A stretch of 52,224 nucleotides of DNA from Muribaculaceae bacterium. GTDB taxonomy: Bacteria; Bacteroidota; Bacteroidia; Bacteroidales; Muribaculaceae. The notes beneath the pieces were generated by a model, which was not told the origin of the DNA, searched no databases, and worked only from the letters and a program-made list of their open reading frames with translations. The stretch's first letter is position 1. The number at the start of each line of letters is the position of its first letter. The stretch covers positions 1-52,224 of the forward strand of contig JAKVKZ010000015.1 of assembly GCA_022484565.1 (NCBI GenBank). The letters are read 5' to 3'. A program made the translations under genes and the position numbers. This document shows positions 18,874-27,574 of the stretch, one piece after another.

Positions 18874-20300
18874 TTCTCCGTGGCCTCCACCCATGTGTAT
18901 GCGCCCAAATCAATGCCGTCGCGGGTAAGGCGGCTCACTCCATAACGGTCAACCGAAGCCGACGAGGGGCATAAGTCGCGGCTGCCGATGGCTATGGCAT
19001 CGCTCTTGTTTTTCAGGCGGTAATCAAATATGTAATTTTCGCGGTCAGTGTAGAATTTAGGGTCACCGCCCCATTTGCAGTTAAGGAAATTGGCATCGTT
19101 GGTGCCGCTCGATTTCAGCAGGCAATAGCGGAAGAAAACGTTGGTTCCCGTCAGGTCACCCTCGTTAAGCTCGCCGGTGTTGCCATAAATTATGCTGTTG
19201 TCGAAAGTCGCATCCAGCACTGGCAATCCGCTCGGAGTTTTCCCTCCGAACAAATCATCAAGATAAATTATTGGGCCGTCGATGGCACTGAACAGATAAT
19301 AATTTGCAAAAGTGCATTGTGTGAAACGCACCTTTCCGCCATAAAGCATCACCACTGATTCCTTCGAGTCGCTGAACTCGCAGCCTTCAGCCTCAATCCA
19401 TGCAAATTTTGAGGTAAGCACCGAGCCACTTGAATTGTGCAGTACGCTATTGAAAAGATGCAGTTTTTTGCTGGTCACATTGTTGGTGGAGTCAACGGTA
19501 ACACCAGTCGACGACCCGCGCATAAGCACATATTGCATTTCGTTGCCGAAACTTTCAGCTCCGAAATCAACTCCATTCCATTGGCCCGACATAATGTCGT
19601 AGCCATACGAGCCTACCACATGGTCAAGTCGGTCACCACGCATGGTGATGGGCTTTTCCTGCGTGCCCATTGCGAGCAGCGTGCCGTCAACCTTTAATGT
19701 GCCCTTGTCGTGAAAGCATATTGTTGCGCCTGGGTCGATGGTAAGTGTTGCGCCCTTGTCAACCTTCAGCGTGTCGTAAACCAAATACGGACGGTCTGCA
19801 GTAAGATGAGTATCAGTAGATATTTCAGTGGAACGCAATCGGGTTACGTCCTGTCCCCACGCAGTTATCACCACATTTTGTGTCACGCCATTAGTCACGA
19901 ATTGCAGTTGGTCGTTGAATTCAACGGGATTATTCTGATTTGTCGGATTGATATAAGCCTCAACAAAAACATAAATGCTGTCGTTGCCGCGAATTTCCAC
20001 ATTGTTGAATTCCGTACTTTTCACGCCGTCGATATTCAGATAGAATTTGCCGGCTGAAGTGCCAGCAAGCTTTATCGACGAAATGTTGAGCATCTTGCTG
20101 TGGCGGTTGTACACTATGAAAGTCTTTGTCGGTGTGCCCAATTCAGTAAATATGGTGTCGAACGCCAAAGTATCGGTGGAAAAGGTCAGTGTGTCGCTGC
20201 TGCTTGAGGTAAAATCATCCTCAATGCATGCAGTGTTGACAACTGCCATCGCCACAATAATGATAAATATGAAGTACTTAAATAATTTCATTTTGAACAT
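18870..20300 (-). CDS. lipoprotein with right-handed beta-helix
   Basis: 476 residues. The start has an ATG at 20300 and another at 20291 (MKLFKYF), both plausible. A hydrophobic signal ends in the lipobox VNTAC with Cys25. The next residues are I-E-D-D, and acidic residues after the cysteine resemble the lipoprotein export signal of Bacteroidota, so surface exposure is possible. Residues about 35-160 form a beta-sandwich-like region; about 160-420 carry repeated short strands with patterns such as GATLTIDPGATICFHDKGTLKVDGTL (segments only), which is typical of right-handed parallel beta-helix proteins. No catalytic residues are evident. The gene is translationally coupled to folB. The role is unknown; adhesion or polysaccharide binding are guesses from the fold. 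Confidence 0.8.
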   Translation of the reverse strand: MFKMKLFKYFIFIIIVAMAVVNTACIEDDFTSSSSDTLTFSTDTLAFDTIFTELGTPTKTFIVYNRHSKMLNISSIKLAGTSAGKFYLNIDGVKSTEFNNVEIRGNDSIYVFVEAYINPTNQNNPVEFNDQLQFVTNGVTQNVVITAWGQDVTRLRSTEISTDTHLTADRPYLVYDTLKVDKGATLTIDPGATICFHDKGTLKVDGTLLAMGTQEKPITMRGDRLDHVVGSYGYDIMSGQWNGVDFGAESFGNEMQYVLMRGSSTGVTVDSTNNVTSKKLHLFNSVLHNSSGSVLTSKFAWIEAEGCEFSDSKESVVMLYGGKVRFTQCTFANYYLFSAIDGPIIYLDDLFGGKTPSGLPVLDATFDNSIIYGNTGELNEGDLTGTNVFFRYCLLKSSGTNDANFLNCKWGGDPKFYTDRENYIFDYRLKNKSDAIAIGSRDLCPSSASVDRYGVSRLTRDGIDLGAYTWVEATEK

Positions 20301-20379
20301 AAAACGTAATTTAAGGTCAAATATTATAAATTCAGGCCATGTGCTAACTCCGAGAATCAGGCAAACTAAGATTTATCTG

Positions 20380-21615
20380 TCAAGAAGAATCGGAATGACT
20401 ATTTGAACTGACATTATTCGCATGAATTTTCTCGAAACGCTTTTCAGGTGTCTGGACACTTGAGAACGTTGCAAACGGCTGAACTGATGATGAGTTACGG
20501 AGGTGTTCATGGTTAGAGGGGGCACACATGTACGCAATATTTTCGGAGGCGGTTTTGGGAGCGATTTTGGCGGCATTTTTTGACGCGATTTTTGACTTGG
20601 CTGCCTGCTTCAATTTTTCATCGACATGAACAAGAAACTGCATGGCCTTGTGCTTATTGATGACATTGGTGACAGTTGACGGTGAGATATGGAGAACCTT
20701 GGCGATAAGGCGGTGAGTGACGCCGGGCTGGTCGGCAAGAAGGAGGATGGACTCAAATTTGTGCGGAGAAAGGCAATTGTGTCCTATAAGAGAGTTTTCG
20801 GCACAGCACTTCGCCTCGACAAAACGAAGTCCGCCGCTGACGCGGAAAATCTTGCACGGAATGACCGAATCGCTTCCGTAAGTGATGCTGCGAGAACAAT
20901 CGTAAATCTGCTTGATGTAACGTACGCCGACATCGGAAATGCTGCTGCCGATGGCAAAAGCCGCATCGCAATAACGGATGAAAGTGCCGGCAAACGACAA
21001 GTCGGTGACAGCAAGCTGGCGCTTGGGATTGTGGCGGCGAGTGCGGGCAACGACGAGGACGGAGAGACCGTAACGGGTGCGAAGCCGGCAAAGGGCGGAA
21101 AGCACCGAACGGAAAGCCCACGGAGAAAAAGAGGCGGTGCAAATGGCGGAAATGTTGTCGATGATTAGAAACGGTGAGTGCGTGGCGCGAACATGCTCCT
21201 CAATGCCAAGCACGGCATCGGTGGGGTCGAAAACGCCATTTTCGTAAACGGGAGTGCAACGCTTGAAGAAAGGACTGAAACGGTGACGCTCATCAGCGGT
21301 GGAATAGCGCATGGCGAACTGGCGGACCGACTGCTCAAAATCGAAATACAGCACATTGCGGCGGAAACGCCGAGCCACCTCGTCGCCAATCTGGACGGCA
21401 AGAATCGACTTGCCGAGGTTGGTATCGGAAAAGAGGCAACAAACATCGCCCTCGTGCCAAATATTATGCCAAAGGCTCTGACTGCCAGCACGCTCAGGGC
21501 GGTGCGGGGCCTCATAATTCGGCTTGCGGCGCGCACGATGGGCGGCGGACTTAGTATATTCAAAACTGTCGATAAGGCTTTCATCGTCCCAACGGCGATT
21601 AGATTCAGGTAACAT
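20380..21615 (-). CDS. RepA-like AAA ATPase with C-terminal helix-turn-helix
   Basis: 411 residues from the ATG at 21615; the longer frame would use TTG. An N-terminal segment rich in Arg/His (about 1-45) leads to a RecA-like domain of the RepA/AAA_25 kind: Walker A SDTNLGKS (about 63-70), FDFEQS, Walker B PFLIIDNIS (about 155) and VVARTRRHN. A helix-turn-helix follows (THRLIAKVLHISPSTVTNVI, about 300-320), then a Lys/Ala-rich low-complexity tail of about 100 residues. Such ATPases act as hexameric helicases or loaders in plasmid and mobile-element replication, but chromosomal copies of unknown role are common in Bacteroidales. No relaxase, origin or integrase is near. The Walker A sequence has an unusual Asn-Leu before GKS. 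Confidence 0.7.
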   Translation of the reverse strand: MLPESNRRWDDESLIDSFEYTKSAAHRARRKPNYEAPHRPERAGSQSLWHNIWHEGDVCCLFSDTNLGKSILAVQIGDEVARRFRRNVLYFDFEQSVRQFAMRYSTADERHRFSPFFKRCTPVYENGVFDPTDAVLGIEEHVRATHSPFLIIDNISAICTASFSPWAFRSVLSALCRLRTRYGLSVLVVARTRRHNPKRQLAVTDLSFAGTFIRYCDAAFAIGSSISDVGVRYIKQIYDCSRSITYGSDSVIPCKIFRVSGGLRFVEAKCCAENSLIGHNCLSPHKFESILLLADQPGVTHRLIAKVLHISPSTVTNVINKHKAMQFLVHVDEKLKQAAKSKIASKNAAKIAPKTASENIAYMCAPSNHEHLRNSSSVQPFATFSSVQTPEKRFEKIHANNVSSNSHSDSS

Positions 21616-21635
21616 AATCAAAATATTTTATCATT

Positions 21636-21647
21636 ATTCGCGCGAAT
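21636..21647. promoter_or_regulatory. 12-bp perfect palindrome upstream of the ATPase gene
   Basis: ATTCGCGCGAAT is its own reverse complement and lies 21 bp before the ATG of the RepA-like ATPase. It is a candidate operator, possibly for the HTH of the same protein. The rest of 21648-21912 shows no gene. Confidence 0.35.
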
Positions 21648-21912
21648 ATAGCGCAAGCGTGGATGGGGGAACCACGAAAATAGGAAAAGCCAAGAACATC
21701 AAAAAGAATTTCTCACTGCACAGTCATTTATCAATCATGCTACTGTCAGTATATTTGGAAGCATCATATTCGCAATTTCATAGGAAGTTCTATGGATGAT
21801 ATGTTTTTATTGAATTATCAGCAAGCCAAATTACAAAAGTTCAAAATATCAAGGGGGGGAAGGAAAATTTAATAGTTTTATTCCATCATCACAAAAATAG
21901 CAATTCAAGCCA

Positions 21913-23289
21913 TCACACCGTCTTAATCTTGTCACCGCGATGGAATTTGCGGAACTGATAGGCAAGCATAGCAGCCGACGTGAATGTGGCTACAAGGTCA
22001 CTTATCGGCATCGACAGCCACACACCGTTAAGTCCGTAAATCGGGGGCAGAATCAATATTGCGGGCAATAGAAATATCAACTGCCTTGTCAACGACAGGA
22101 AAATTGACTTCTTTGCCATTCCGATGCTCTGGAAAAAGTTTGAGGTGACCATCTGGAAACCTACGACTGGCGCGGAAATGAAGCACAGCCTCAGTCCAAG
22201 CACTGTTTGACGTATCAATTCCTCATCATTTGTGAAAATCAGCGCCACTTGGCGCGGCATGAACTCACCTATGAAGAAGCCGAGCACCATCACCGCCGTG
22301 GCACACACGATTGTGATTTTCAGCACCTGCGTCACCCTTGTGTAGAGTTGCGCACCGAAGTTGTAGCCGGCAATCGGCTGCATTGCCTGGTTGAAGCCCA
22401 TCACAATCATTCCGAATATGAACATTATGCGGTTCACATTGCTGAACGCACCTATCGCCATATCGCCGCCATAATGTTTTAGGCCTTGATTGATAAGCAC
22501 CACAAGGAAGCACGACGCAACATTCATCAGGAACGGCGACAGCCCGATTGACATTGAAGTCAGCACAATATGTTTCTTCAGCCTGTAGATGCCTTTCTGG
22601 AAATGCAGGAAATTGCTCTTGTCGCTGAATATATGGAATTGCCAGCACATCATCACCACCTGAGCAATCACTGTGGCGATGGCACTTCCGCGAATCCCCC
22701 ACCCGAAGCCGAAAATGAACAGCGGATTCAGAATTATGTTTATCACCACAGATCCTATGGTGGCGTACATTGCCTTTTTGGGCGCACCGGATGAGCGCAG
22801 CAGCGCATTCATGCCGAAATACAGGTGAGTCACCACATTGCCGAGCAAGATTATTTCCATGAAATCATGGGCATAAGGCAAAGTTGCTGGCGACGCACCG
22901 AAAAACGTCAATATCGGATTAATGAATATAAGCCCCAGCACCGTCAGAGCCAAACCGAGAATCACATTCATCACGAACGTGTTGCCAAGAATCAGGCGTG
23001 CATTGTCGTAATCCTTTTGCCCGAGCCTCACCGACACCAATGTGGCTGAACCCACGCCCACCAGCATTCCGAATGCCGTGGTGATGTTCATCAGCGGGAA
23101 CGTCACACCAAGTCCGGCAAGCGCAAGCGGCCCTACCCCATGGCCGATAAAGATGCTGTCGGCTATGTTATAGAGCGATGACGCAGTCATTGCAATAATT
23201 GCAGGTGTGGCATATTGTATCAGCAATTTGCTGATGCTTTCTGTGCCTAATTCTGTGGGAGCCTGATTTTGATTCTTCTGTCTGTCCAT
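21913..23289 (-). CDS. MATE-family multidrug/solute exporter
   Basis: 458 residues with about 12 hydrophobic helices, the normal MATE topology of two six-helix bundles. Typical features are the N-terminal segment ATPAIIAMTASSLYNIADSIFIGHGVG in pieces, the repeat of the same fold in the second half (GLSPFLMNVASCFL), and a basic C-terminal tail (KFHRGDKIK). MATE proteins export cationic drugs or metabolites across the inner membrane using Na+ or H+ gradients; the substrate cannot be told from sequence. The ATG at 23289 is the only workable start because the next Met lies within a membrane helix. It lies just 7 bases from a TAATTTTG promoter element, so the leader is extremely short. It diverges from the sufT-like gene. 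Confidence 0.93.
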   Translation of the reverse strand: MDRQKNQNQAPTELGTESISKLLIQYATPAIIAMTASSLYNIADSIFIGHGVGPLALAGLGVTFPLMNITTAFGMLVGVGSATLVSVRLGQKDYDNARLILGNTFVMNVILGLALTVLGLIFINPILTFFGASPATLPYAHDFMEIILLGNVVTHLYFGMNALLRSSGAPKKAMYATIGSVVINIILNPLFIFGFGWGIRGSAIATVIAQVVMMCWQFHIFSDKSNFLHFQKGIYRLKKHIVLTSMSIGLSPFLMNVASCFLVVLINQGLKHYGGDMAIGAFSNVNRIMFIFGMIVMGFNQAMQPIAGYNFGAQLYTRVTQVLKITIVCATAVMVLGFFIGEFMPRQVALIFTNDEELIRQTVLGLRLCFISAPVVGFQMVTSNFFQSIGMAKKSIFLSLTRQLIFLLPAILILPPIYGLNGVWLSMPISDLVATFTSAAMLAYQFRKFHRGDKIKTV

Positions 23290-23296
23290 TTGCCTG

Positions 23297-23304
23297 CAAA
23301 ATTA
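23297..23304 (-). promoter_or_regulatory. -7 element of the MATE gene, very close to the ATG
   Basis: Minus-strand TAATTTTG ends 7 bases before the ATG. If used, the transcript starts almost at the start codon. Confidence 0.5.
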
Positions 23305-23388
23305 GCAAGTATTATTCAATCTTCCATTACCCATTATGACACATTAACAATAGCGGAGCCATAACCCACTGCATAATAATTTTGCCTT

Positions 23389-23423
23389 ACTTGCAAAAAA
23401 TCATTTTCTAAATATTATCTTTG
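23389..23423 (+). promoter_or_regulatory. promoter of the sufT-like/lpxH-like operon
   Basis: TTG at 23389-23391 and a perfect TATCTTTG at 23416-23423, gap 24. The start codon follows only 4 bases later, so the transcript may be leaderless. Confidence 0.6.
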
Positions 23424-23427
23424 CAGC

Positions 23428-23748
23428 ATGGAAGAATCGAAAAAACTTGAAATTGAAGAGGGCATAGTGAAAATGCTCAAAACGGTTTACGATCCTGAAG
23501 TGCCTGTTGATATCTACAGCCTCGGTCTCGTTTACAAAATCGATGTCGGCAACGACGCCGATGTTCTTATCGACATGACGCTCACTGCGCCAAGTTGCCC
23601 GATTGCCGACTTCATCCTTGAGGACGTGCGCCAAAAGGTGGAAAGCGTGGAAGGCGTGAAAAGTGTTGATGTCAAACTCGTCTTTGAGCCTGAATGGACT
23701 CAGGACATGATGACCGACGAGGCTAAGGCCGAACTCGGATTTCTATAG
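23428..23748 (+). CDS. SufT/MIP18-like Fe-S assembly protein (DUF59)
   Basis: 106 residues, a complete stand-alone DUF59 domain. Motifs are YDPEVPVDIYSLGLVYKI (about 20-37) and LTAPSCPIADFI, whose cysteine is the conserved one in this family. DUF59 proteins help mature iron-sulfur proteins in the cytosol; in Bacteroidota the gene is often separate from a suf cluster, as here. The ATG at 23428 sits 4 bp after the -7 promoter element. The next gene begins 11 bp after the stop, so the two share a transcript, though a functional link between Fe-S assembly and lipid A is not known to me. Confidence 0.88.
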   Translation: MEESKKLEIEEGIVKMLKTVYDPEVPVDIYSLGLVYKIDVGNDADVLIDMTLTAPSCPIADFILEDVRQKVESVEGVKSVDVKLVFEPEWTQDMMTDEAKAELGFL

Positions 23749-23759
23749 CAATTATCGGC

Positions 23760-24515
23760 ATGGCTAAGCTGGACAAACCCGTATATTTCATTTCCGACCT
23801 GCACCTCGGGTCCATTTCCAATGAAAAGCCCCACGAGCGCGAACGGCGTGTGGTGCGCTGGCTCGATTCGGTGAAGGACAAGGCAGGCGAGATTTATCTG
23901 ATGGGCGACATTCTCGACTATTGGTATGAATATCGCTATGTGGTGCCTCGCGGGTTCGTCAGGTTCTTCGGCAAAATTGCGGAGCTGAGCGATGCCGGAG
24001 TGAAAATCCATTGGTTCATCGGCAATCACGACATTTGGATTTTCGATTATCTCCCCTCTGAACTGGGCATAGAGGTGGTGGATGGCGAAATTGTCCGCGA
24101 CATCGCCGGCAAGCGCTTTTTCCTTGCCCATGGCGACAGCGTAGGCAAACGTTCGCCTATGTTCCGCTTCATCCGGGCCTTGTTCCGCAATCGCTTCTGC
24201 CAATTCCTCTTTTCAGGCATTCATCCGCGCTGGACGGTACCCTTCGCATTCCATTGGTCACACGAAAGCCGCTCCAACCACAAGAAAACGTCGCCAAAGC
24301 CACAGACTATCGAAGATTCTCTCATCACTTTCTCCCAAGAGCACTCAAGCCAGCACCCCGAAATCGATTATTACGTTTTCGGCCACCTGCATTCAGTAAA
24401 AACCATTCCTTTGCAGAGCGGTGCCACCCTTATTGAACTCGGCGATTGGATTCATTATAATTCTTTCGGTATGTTCGATGGTGAGAATTTCAAAATGGAT
24501 TATTTTAAAGGTTAA
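23760..24515 (+). CDS. lpxH: UDP-2,3-diacylglucosamine diphosphatase family, LpxH-like
   Basis: 251 residues of the calcineurin-like metallophosphatase fold. Metal-binding motifs appear in order: FISDLHLG (residues 9-16), MGDILDYWYEYR, IGNHDIWIF, FLAHGDSVGKR and FGHLHSVKT, the last two providing the C-terminal histidines. LpxH cleaves UDP-2,3-diacylglucosamine to lipid X and UMP at the inner face of the membrane, giving the substrate of LpxB, which is encoded at 3219. The gene follows the DUF59 gene by 11 bp and ends at a clear terminator. The symbol is by family similarity; other metallophosphatases share these motifs. Confidence 0.85.
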   Translation: MAKLDKPVYFISDLHLGSISNEKPHERERRVVRWLDSVKDKAGEIYLMGDILDYWYEYRYVVPRGFVRFFGKIAELSDAGVKIHWFIGNHDIWIFDYLPSELGIEVVDGEIVRDIAGKRFFLAHGDSVGKRSPMFRFIRALFRNRFCQFLFSGIHPRWTVPFAFHWSHESRSNHKKTSPKPQTIEDSLITFSQEHSSQHPEIDYYVFGHLHSVKTIPLQSGATLIELGDWIHYNSFGMFDGENFKMDYFKG

Positions 24516-24521
24516 TTGTTT

Positions 24522-24547
24522 AATAGTCTTGACAAAGACTATTTTTT
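24522..24547 (+). terminator. terminator of the lpxH-like operon
   Basis: Stem AATAGTCTT/AAGACTATT (24522-24530 with 24535-24543) followed by a T-rich end, 7 bp after the stop codon. Confidence 0.8.
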
Positions 24548-24755
24548 GGACTAATTTTGTAAGCGCCTTTTACCATAATTTGTAACAATTTGATAGCAAA
24601 ATTTGCTAATAGAGGTCTTTTTAATAAGATTTAACTGATTGGTGAAATTCTCTTAATTTAGCCTTAATTTTTTGAACCTCTGCAATTTATCGTCTAAATC
24701 AGCCTATTCCGCTTCATGGAATAGTTAAAAATACGTTTTATAACATGTTTTTTTA

Positions 24756-24788
24756 TTTGCCACATGTCAATTTCTGGCTGTATCTTTG
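24756..24788 (+). promoter_or_regulatory. strong promoter with no gene behind it
   Basis: TTTG at 24756-24759 and TATCTTTG at 24781-24788 with a 21-bp gap, a textbook Bacteroidota promoter. No start codon with a usable frame follows; a terminator does, about 60 bases on. Confidence 0.7.
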
Positions 24789-24794
24789 CAGCAT

Positions 24795-24884
24795 AAACCT
24801 AAAACAATCTTTTTTACCTTAATAAATTATACCTATTGAAGACCTAAAAAGGAGCTTTTGAGTAAAAAGCTCCTTTTTAATTTT
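24795..24884 (+). ncRNA. candidate small RNA of about 90 nt
   Basis: The predicted transcript begins about 7 bases after TATCTTTG and ends at a very strong hairpin (AAAAAGGAGCTTTT, loop GAGT, AAAAGCTCCTTTTT) followed by T-rich sequence. The roughly 50 nt between them are A/C-rich and mostly unstructured, with AAACCTAAAAC and ATACC segments, and carry no coding frame. The hairpin also serves the convergent gene at 24955 as a two-way terminator. I do not recognise an RNA family. A non-coding leader whose gene was lost is an alternative. Confidence 0.5.
24846..24884. terminator. bidirectional terminator
   Basis: A 14-bp stem with A-tract before and T-tract after, so it can end both the candidate small RNA (plus strand) and the secreted-protein gene coming from the right (minus strand). 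Confidence 0.85.
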
Positions 24885-24954
24885 TATTTTTTCACTAGCC
24901 GCAAATCCATCCATCTGAAAGTTTTTCCGACTTTCCAATTATCCTCACAGCCAT

Positions 24955-26016
24955 TTACAATTGAACAGTAAAAATTTGGTCCTTATTTTCCGAAATGAAA
25001 TGTCCGTTGCAATATATCTGCACTTTCACATTAATGGTGTGTGTGCCGCTGTCGAGATGCAGTTGCGAATATGGGAAGAACACCTTGATGCTGCCACTAT
25101 GGGAATTCTTAGCCATGGTGAATGGCTTATTGGTTGAAACTTTCCCGTCGGTGGTGCAATATAGGTTATCCTTATCCTCCAGCGGTTGGAAGCCTTCATC
25201 ATAAAAATATGCGCACACCATTCCTTTCTTGCCAGCCATGTTTTCGGCTTGAAAATTCACTTGCAGGTTGAATCCGAGCATGCCATTGTAATTGATTCTG
25301 TTTTCAATGTCAATTCTGCTGATTGTCGCACTTGGCGCAACGCCACTGTTTTCCTGCGGCTGCTGCACTTCCGGCTCGTCTTCCTGTGTGTTGCCATTAT
25401 CGTTGTCGCCGATGGCAGTAGGGTCATAAACGGGCCTTACGCAGCTCCAATTTATCATTTTCCTTGCATCAATAGTGACGCCTCCTTTTGCCAAGTCGAG
25501 TTGCAAGGCATAGGCATAATCAGCATCGCTCTTATCATCATCGAACTTGTCGGTCCAATAATAGCCCTTGTTGCCATTATTATTTGTCACCGGCAGGAAA
25601 ATGCTGTTGCCGTTAGGTCCTGTGAATTTCACGCCGCGCACTCCTCCGATTGATGTTTCCTCAATGTCGCATTTCTCCTTCAGCTCGCCCAATTCGTCAA
25701 GAGTTGGCATTCTCCAATGACCACCCCACTTGGAATTTGCCACGTCAAACTTCGATAAAGATATAGTGCCGCCACCCAGTTCCGACACAAGGTCAGCCAA
25801 GTCATCCGAAATTTCAGTTATCACCTCTTTGTTTTTCAGGCCTCCAAACACATAGTGGCCGCCCGTTTCGCCAGCCGATGTGGCGCCAACGTTACAAGTT
25901 GCCCATTTCACACTTAGTCCTAAATCCACCCATTCATGGCCGCCGGCCATTCCGGCCTGCATCGCGGCAACCGTGATGATTGCCATCATCAATAATCCGA
26001 ATCTTTTGTGTTGCAT
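24955..26016 (-). CDS. exported hypothetical protein, EWVDLGLSVKWA family
   Basis: 353 residues from the ATG at 26016, which gives a clean signal peptide (MQHKRFGLL... to about residue 23); the frame open to 26052 adds a non-signal leader. The mature N-terminus HEWVDLGLSVKWATCNVGA and the later WRMPTLDELGEL, NSIFLPV and GYYWT segments are features of a common Bacteroidales secreted domain related to Fibrobacter succinogenes major paralogous domains, of unknown role. A Gln/Glu-rich linker (about 215-235) leads to a beta-sandwich-like C-terminal domain of about 115 residues. No sorting tail is present. The TATCTTTG element at 26110-26117 on the minus strand could start it. Location is periplasm or surface. 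Confidence 0.75.
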   Translation of the reverse strand: MQHKRFGLLMMAIITVAAMQAGMAGGHEWVDLGLSVKWATCNVGATSAGETGGHYVFGGLKNKEVITEISDDLADLVSELGGGTISLSKFDVANSKWGGHWRMPTLDELGELKEKCDIEETSIGGVRGVKFTGPNGNSIFLPVTNNNGNKGYYWTDKFDDDKSDADYAYALQLDLAKGGVTIDARKMINWSCVRPVYDPTAIGDNDNGNTQEDEPEVQQPQENSGVAPSATISRIDIENRINYNGMLGFNLQVNFQAENMAGKKGMVCAYFYDEGFQPLEDKDNLYCTTDGKVSTNKPFTMAKNSHSGSIKVFFPYSQLHLDSGTHTINVKVQIYCNGHFISENKDQIFTVQL

Positions 26017-26109
26017 AAATCGTATTACATTAAAATAAATTGGTATTTCCAATTGCAGCGCTCCGCAATCCGTTTTGCGCAGCCCGCTCTATTTAAAACT
26101 ATAACGATG

Positions 26110-26117
26110 CAAAGATA
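26110..26117 (-). promoter_or_regulatory. -7 element for the secreted-protein gene
   Basis: Minus-strand TATCTTTG, 93 bp before the ATG at 26016. No matching -33 element was found at the usual distance. Confidence 0.45.
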
Positions 26118-26149
26118 ATCATCAATGCCGTATTTTCCGCATCCGCATC

Positions 26150-26171
26150 AAAAAAACCGAAAATATTTCGG
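26150..26171 (-). terminator. terminator of the DUF4143 ATPase gene
   Basis: Read on the minus strand: CCGAAATATTTTCGG followed by seven T, 11 bp after the stop codon at 26183. Confidence 0.75.
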
Positions 26172-26182
26172 AAAATCAGCAA

Positions 26183-27526
26183 TCATTTGGCACCTACCAA
26201 ATCATCTAATATTGAATATATCTGCCCGATATAATAAAATGGCAAATTGATTAATTTGAATTCCTTGCCTTTTATCGTTTTCACCGTATCTACTGAGAAT
26301 GGCTGCGACCACACACGCACTGCATAATCATGACTTACCCCATCCATAAATATATGCAGCGACTTTAATTTTGAATTATGCCCCGACTTGACTTCAATCG
26401 GTATTACCATATTCTTATACTGTATAACGAAATCAAGTTCTGAAGTCACCCCATTGCCATTTCTAACCCAATAATTACGATGATACGATGGCCTGTCGTC
26501 AAGTGCCAATAATTCCTGACCAACTATCTGCTCTGAAATTTTTCCACGCCATGCATCCTGTATGTCATTGCTTACAATCAATTCTTGCTGCACTCCGGCA
26601 GCGTAATTCACAAGGCCAGTATCCATCCACAACAATTTTGGAGCACGTTTCTTTTCCTGCATAATTGGTACTTGAAAGCCAGTTGAAGGATACACAAGTT
26701 CAAGCAGCATCGTCTTTTCAAGCGAACGGAATGCCTCGCCCACTTCCCTCGCTTTGTAATCCGACTCTCCGAAATTTCCAAGCGTTATGCGTTCTGCCGC
26801 ATGTGTCCAGCCCACGTTTAATATATGTCGCACTACCTGCTTGTTTGAATCATTCTTACCGTATTTTTCCACATCATCCCTATAGCCAGTAAGCAGCGAT
26901 TCAAACGTTCCGTTTAGCGACACTATGTCGTGACTTTTTGCAAACTTTGCTACCACTCCAGGCATACCGCCTATTAATGTGTAATTTCTGAATTCATTCA
27001 TCACAGCCTCATTTATTGAGCTGCTTATTTGTCGGTTCTCTATAAATTCCACCCACATATCTTTGCCAATGGCTTGCAGATATTCAGTAAAGCAACAAGG
27101 GCGCAGAACCAGATATTCCACTCTCCCCACCGGGAAAGAAATATGAGTATCAATTAGGCTTTCAAGCAGCGAGCCGGCTGCTATCACAAATAATTGCGGC
27201 ATATCTTCATAGAAATATCTCAACCTCGCTACTGCCTTTGGCGAATTCTGTATTTCATCTATAAAAAGCAATGTGCGGTTACCCCGCTTTTTCTCACACA
27301 AAAAGCATATCTTCAGTAATAGGTCCTCAGTGCCATTGTCTTCATCAAACAATTCTGCCTCCCGCTGACGTTCCAGATTCAGATATAGGAACGTATCAAA
27401 CTCCTTGGAAAATTCTTTCACAAGTGTAGTCTTTCCCACTTGGCGGGCACCACGTAAAACTAATGGTTTACGGTCGGTTTCTGCCGCCCATTTTCTTAGT
27501 TCTATCAATTCCTTCCTCTGTATCAT
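26183..27526 (-). CDS. AAA ATPase with DUF4143 domain
   Basis: 447 residues, complete. Walker A GARQVGKTTL (about 25-34), Walker B TLLFIDEIQNSP (about 86-97), and sensor-type segment FVIAAGSLLE are followed by a winged-helix-like middle and the C-terminal DUF4143 part with LDFVIQYKNMVIPIEVKSG (about 365-383), a PD-(D/E)xK-nuclease-like sequence whose D, E and K are present. This family is very abundant and multi-copy in Bacteroidales; its function is not established. The gene has its own TATCTTTG promoter, and three 33-bp-spaced repeats lie just upstream of that promoter, a likely autoregulatory arrangement (inference). A terminator follows. Confidence 0.88.
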   Translation of the reverse strand: MIQRKELIELRKWAAETDRKPLVLRGARQVGKTTLVKEFSKEFDTFLYLNLERQREAELFDEDNGTEDLLLKICFLCEKKRGNRTLLFIDEIQNSPKAVARLRYFYEDMPQLFVIAAGSLLESLIDTHISFPVGRVEYLVLRPCCFTEYLQAIGKDMWVEFIENRQISSSINEAVMNEFRNYTLIGGMPGVVAKFAKSHDIVSLNGTFESLLTGYRDDVEKYGKNDSNKQVVRHILNVGWTHAAERITLGNFGESDYKAREVGEAFRSLEKTMLLELVYPSTGFQVPIMQEKKRAPKLLWMDTGLVNYAAGVQQELIVSNDIQDAWRGKISEQIVGQELLALDDRPSYHRNYWVRNGNGVTSELDFVIQYKNMVIPIEVKSGHNSKLKSLHIFMDGVSHDYAVRVWSQPFSVDTVKTIKGKEFKLINLPFYYIGQIYSILDDLVGAK

Positions 27527-27561
27527 TTTTCGTTTTTTCTTTAAAGTCCTTATTTACACCG

Positions 27562-27569
27562 CAAAGATA
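27562..27569 (-). promoter_or_regulatory. -7 element of the DUF4143 gene
   Basis: Minus-strand TATCTTTG, 36 bp before the ATG. The first copy of the repeat triple begins 6 bp upstream and covers the -33 position, so a protein bound there would block the promoter. Confidence 0.65.
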
Positions 27570-27574
27570 TATAT

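Noticed and set aside
20689..21168. Plus-strand ORFs opposite the RepA-like ATPase (also 21178-21612)
   Set aside because: The minus-strand frame has Walker A and B and HTH motifs; the opposite frames have none.
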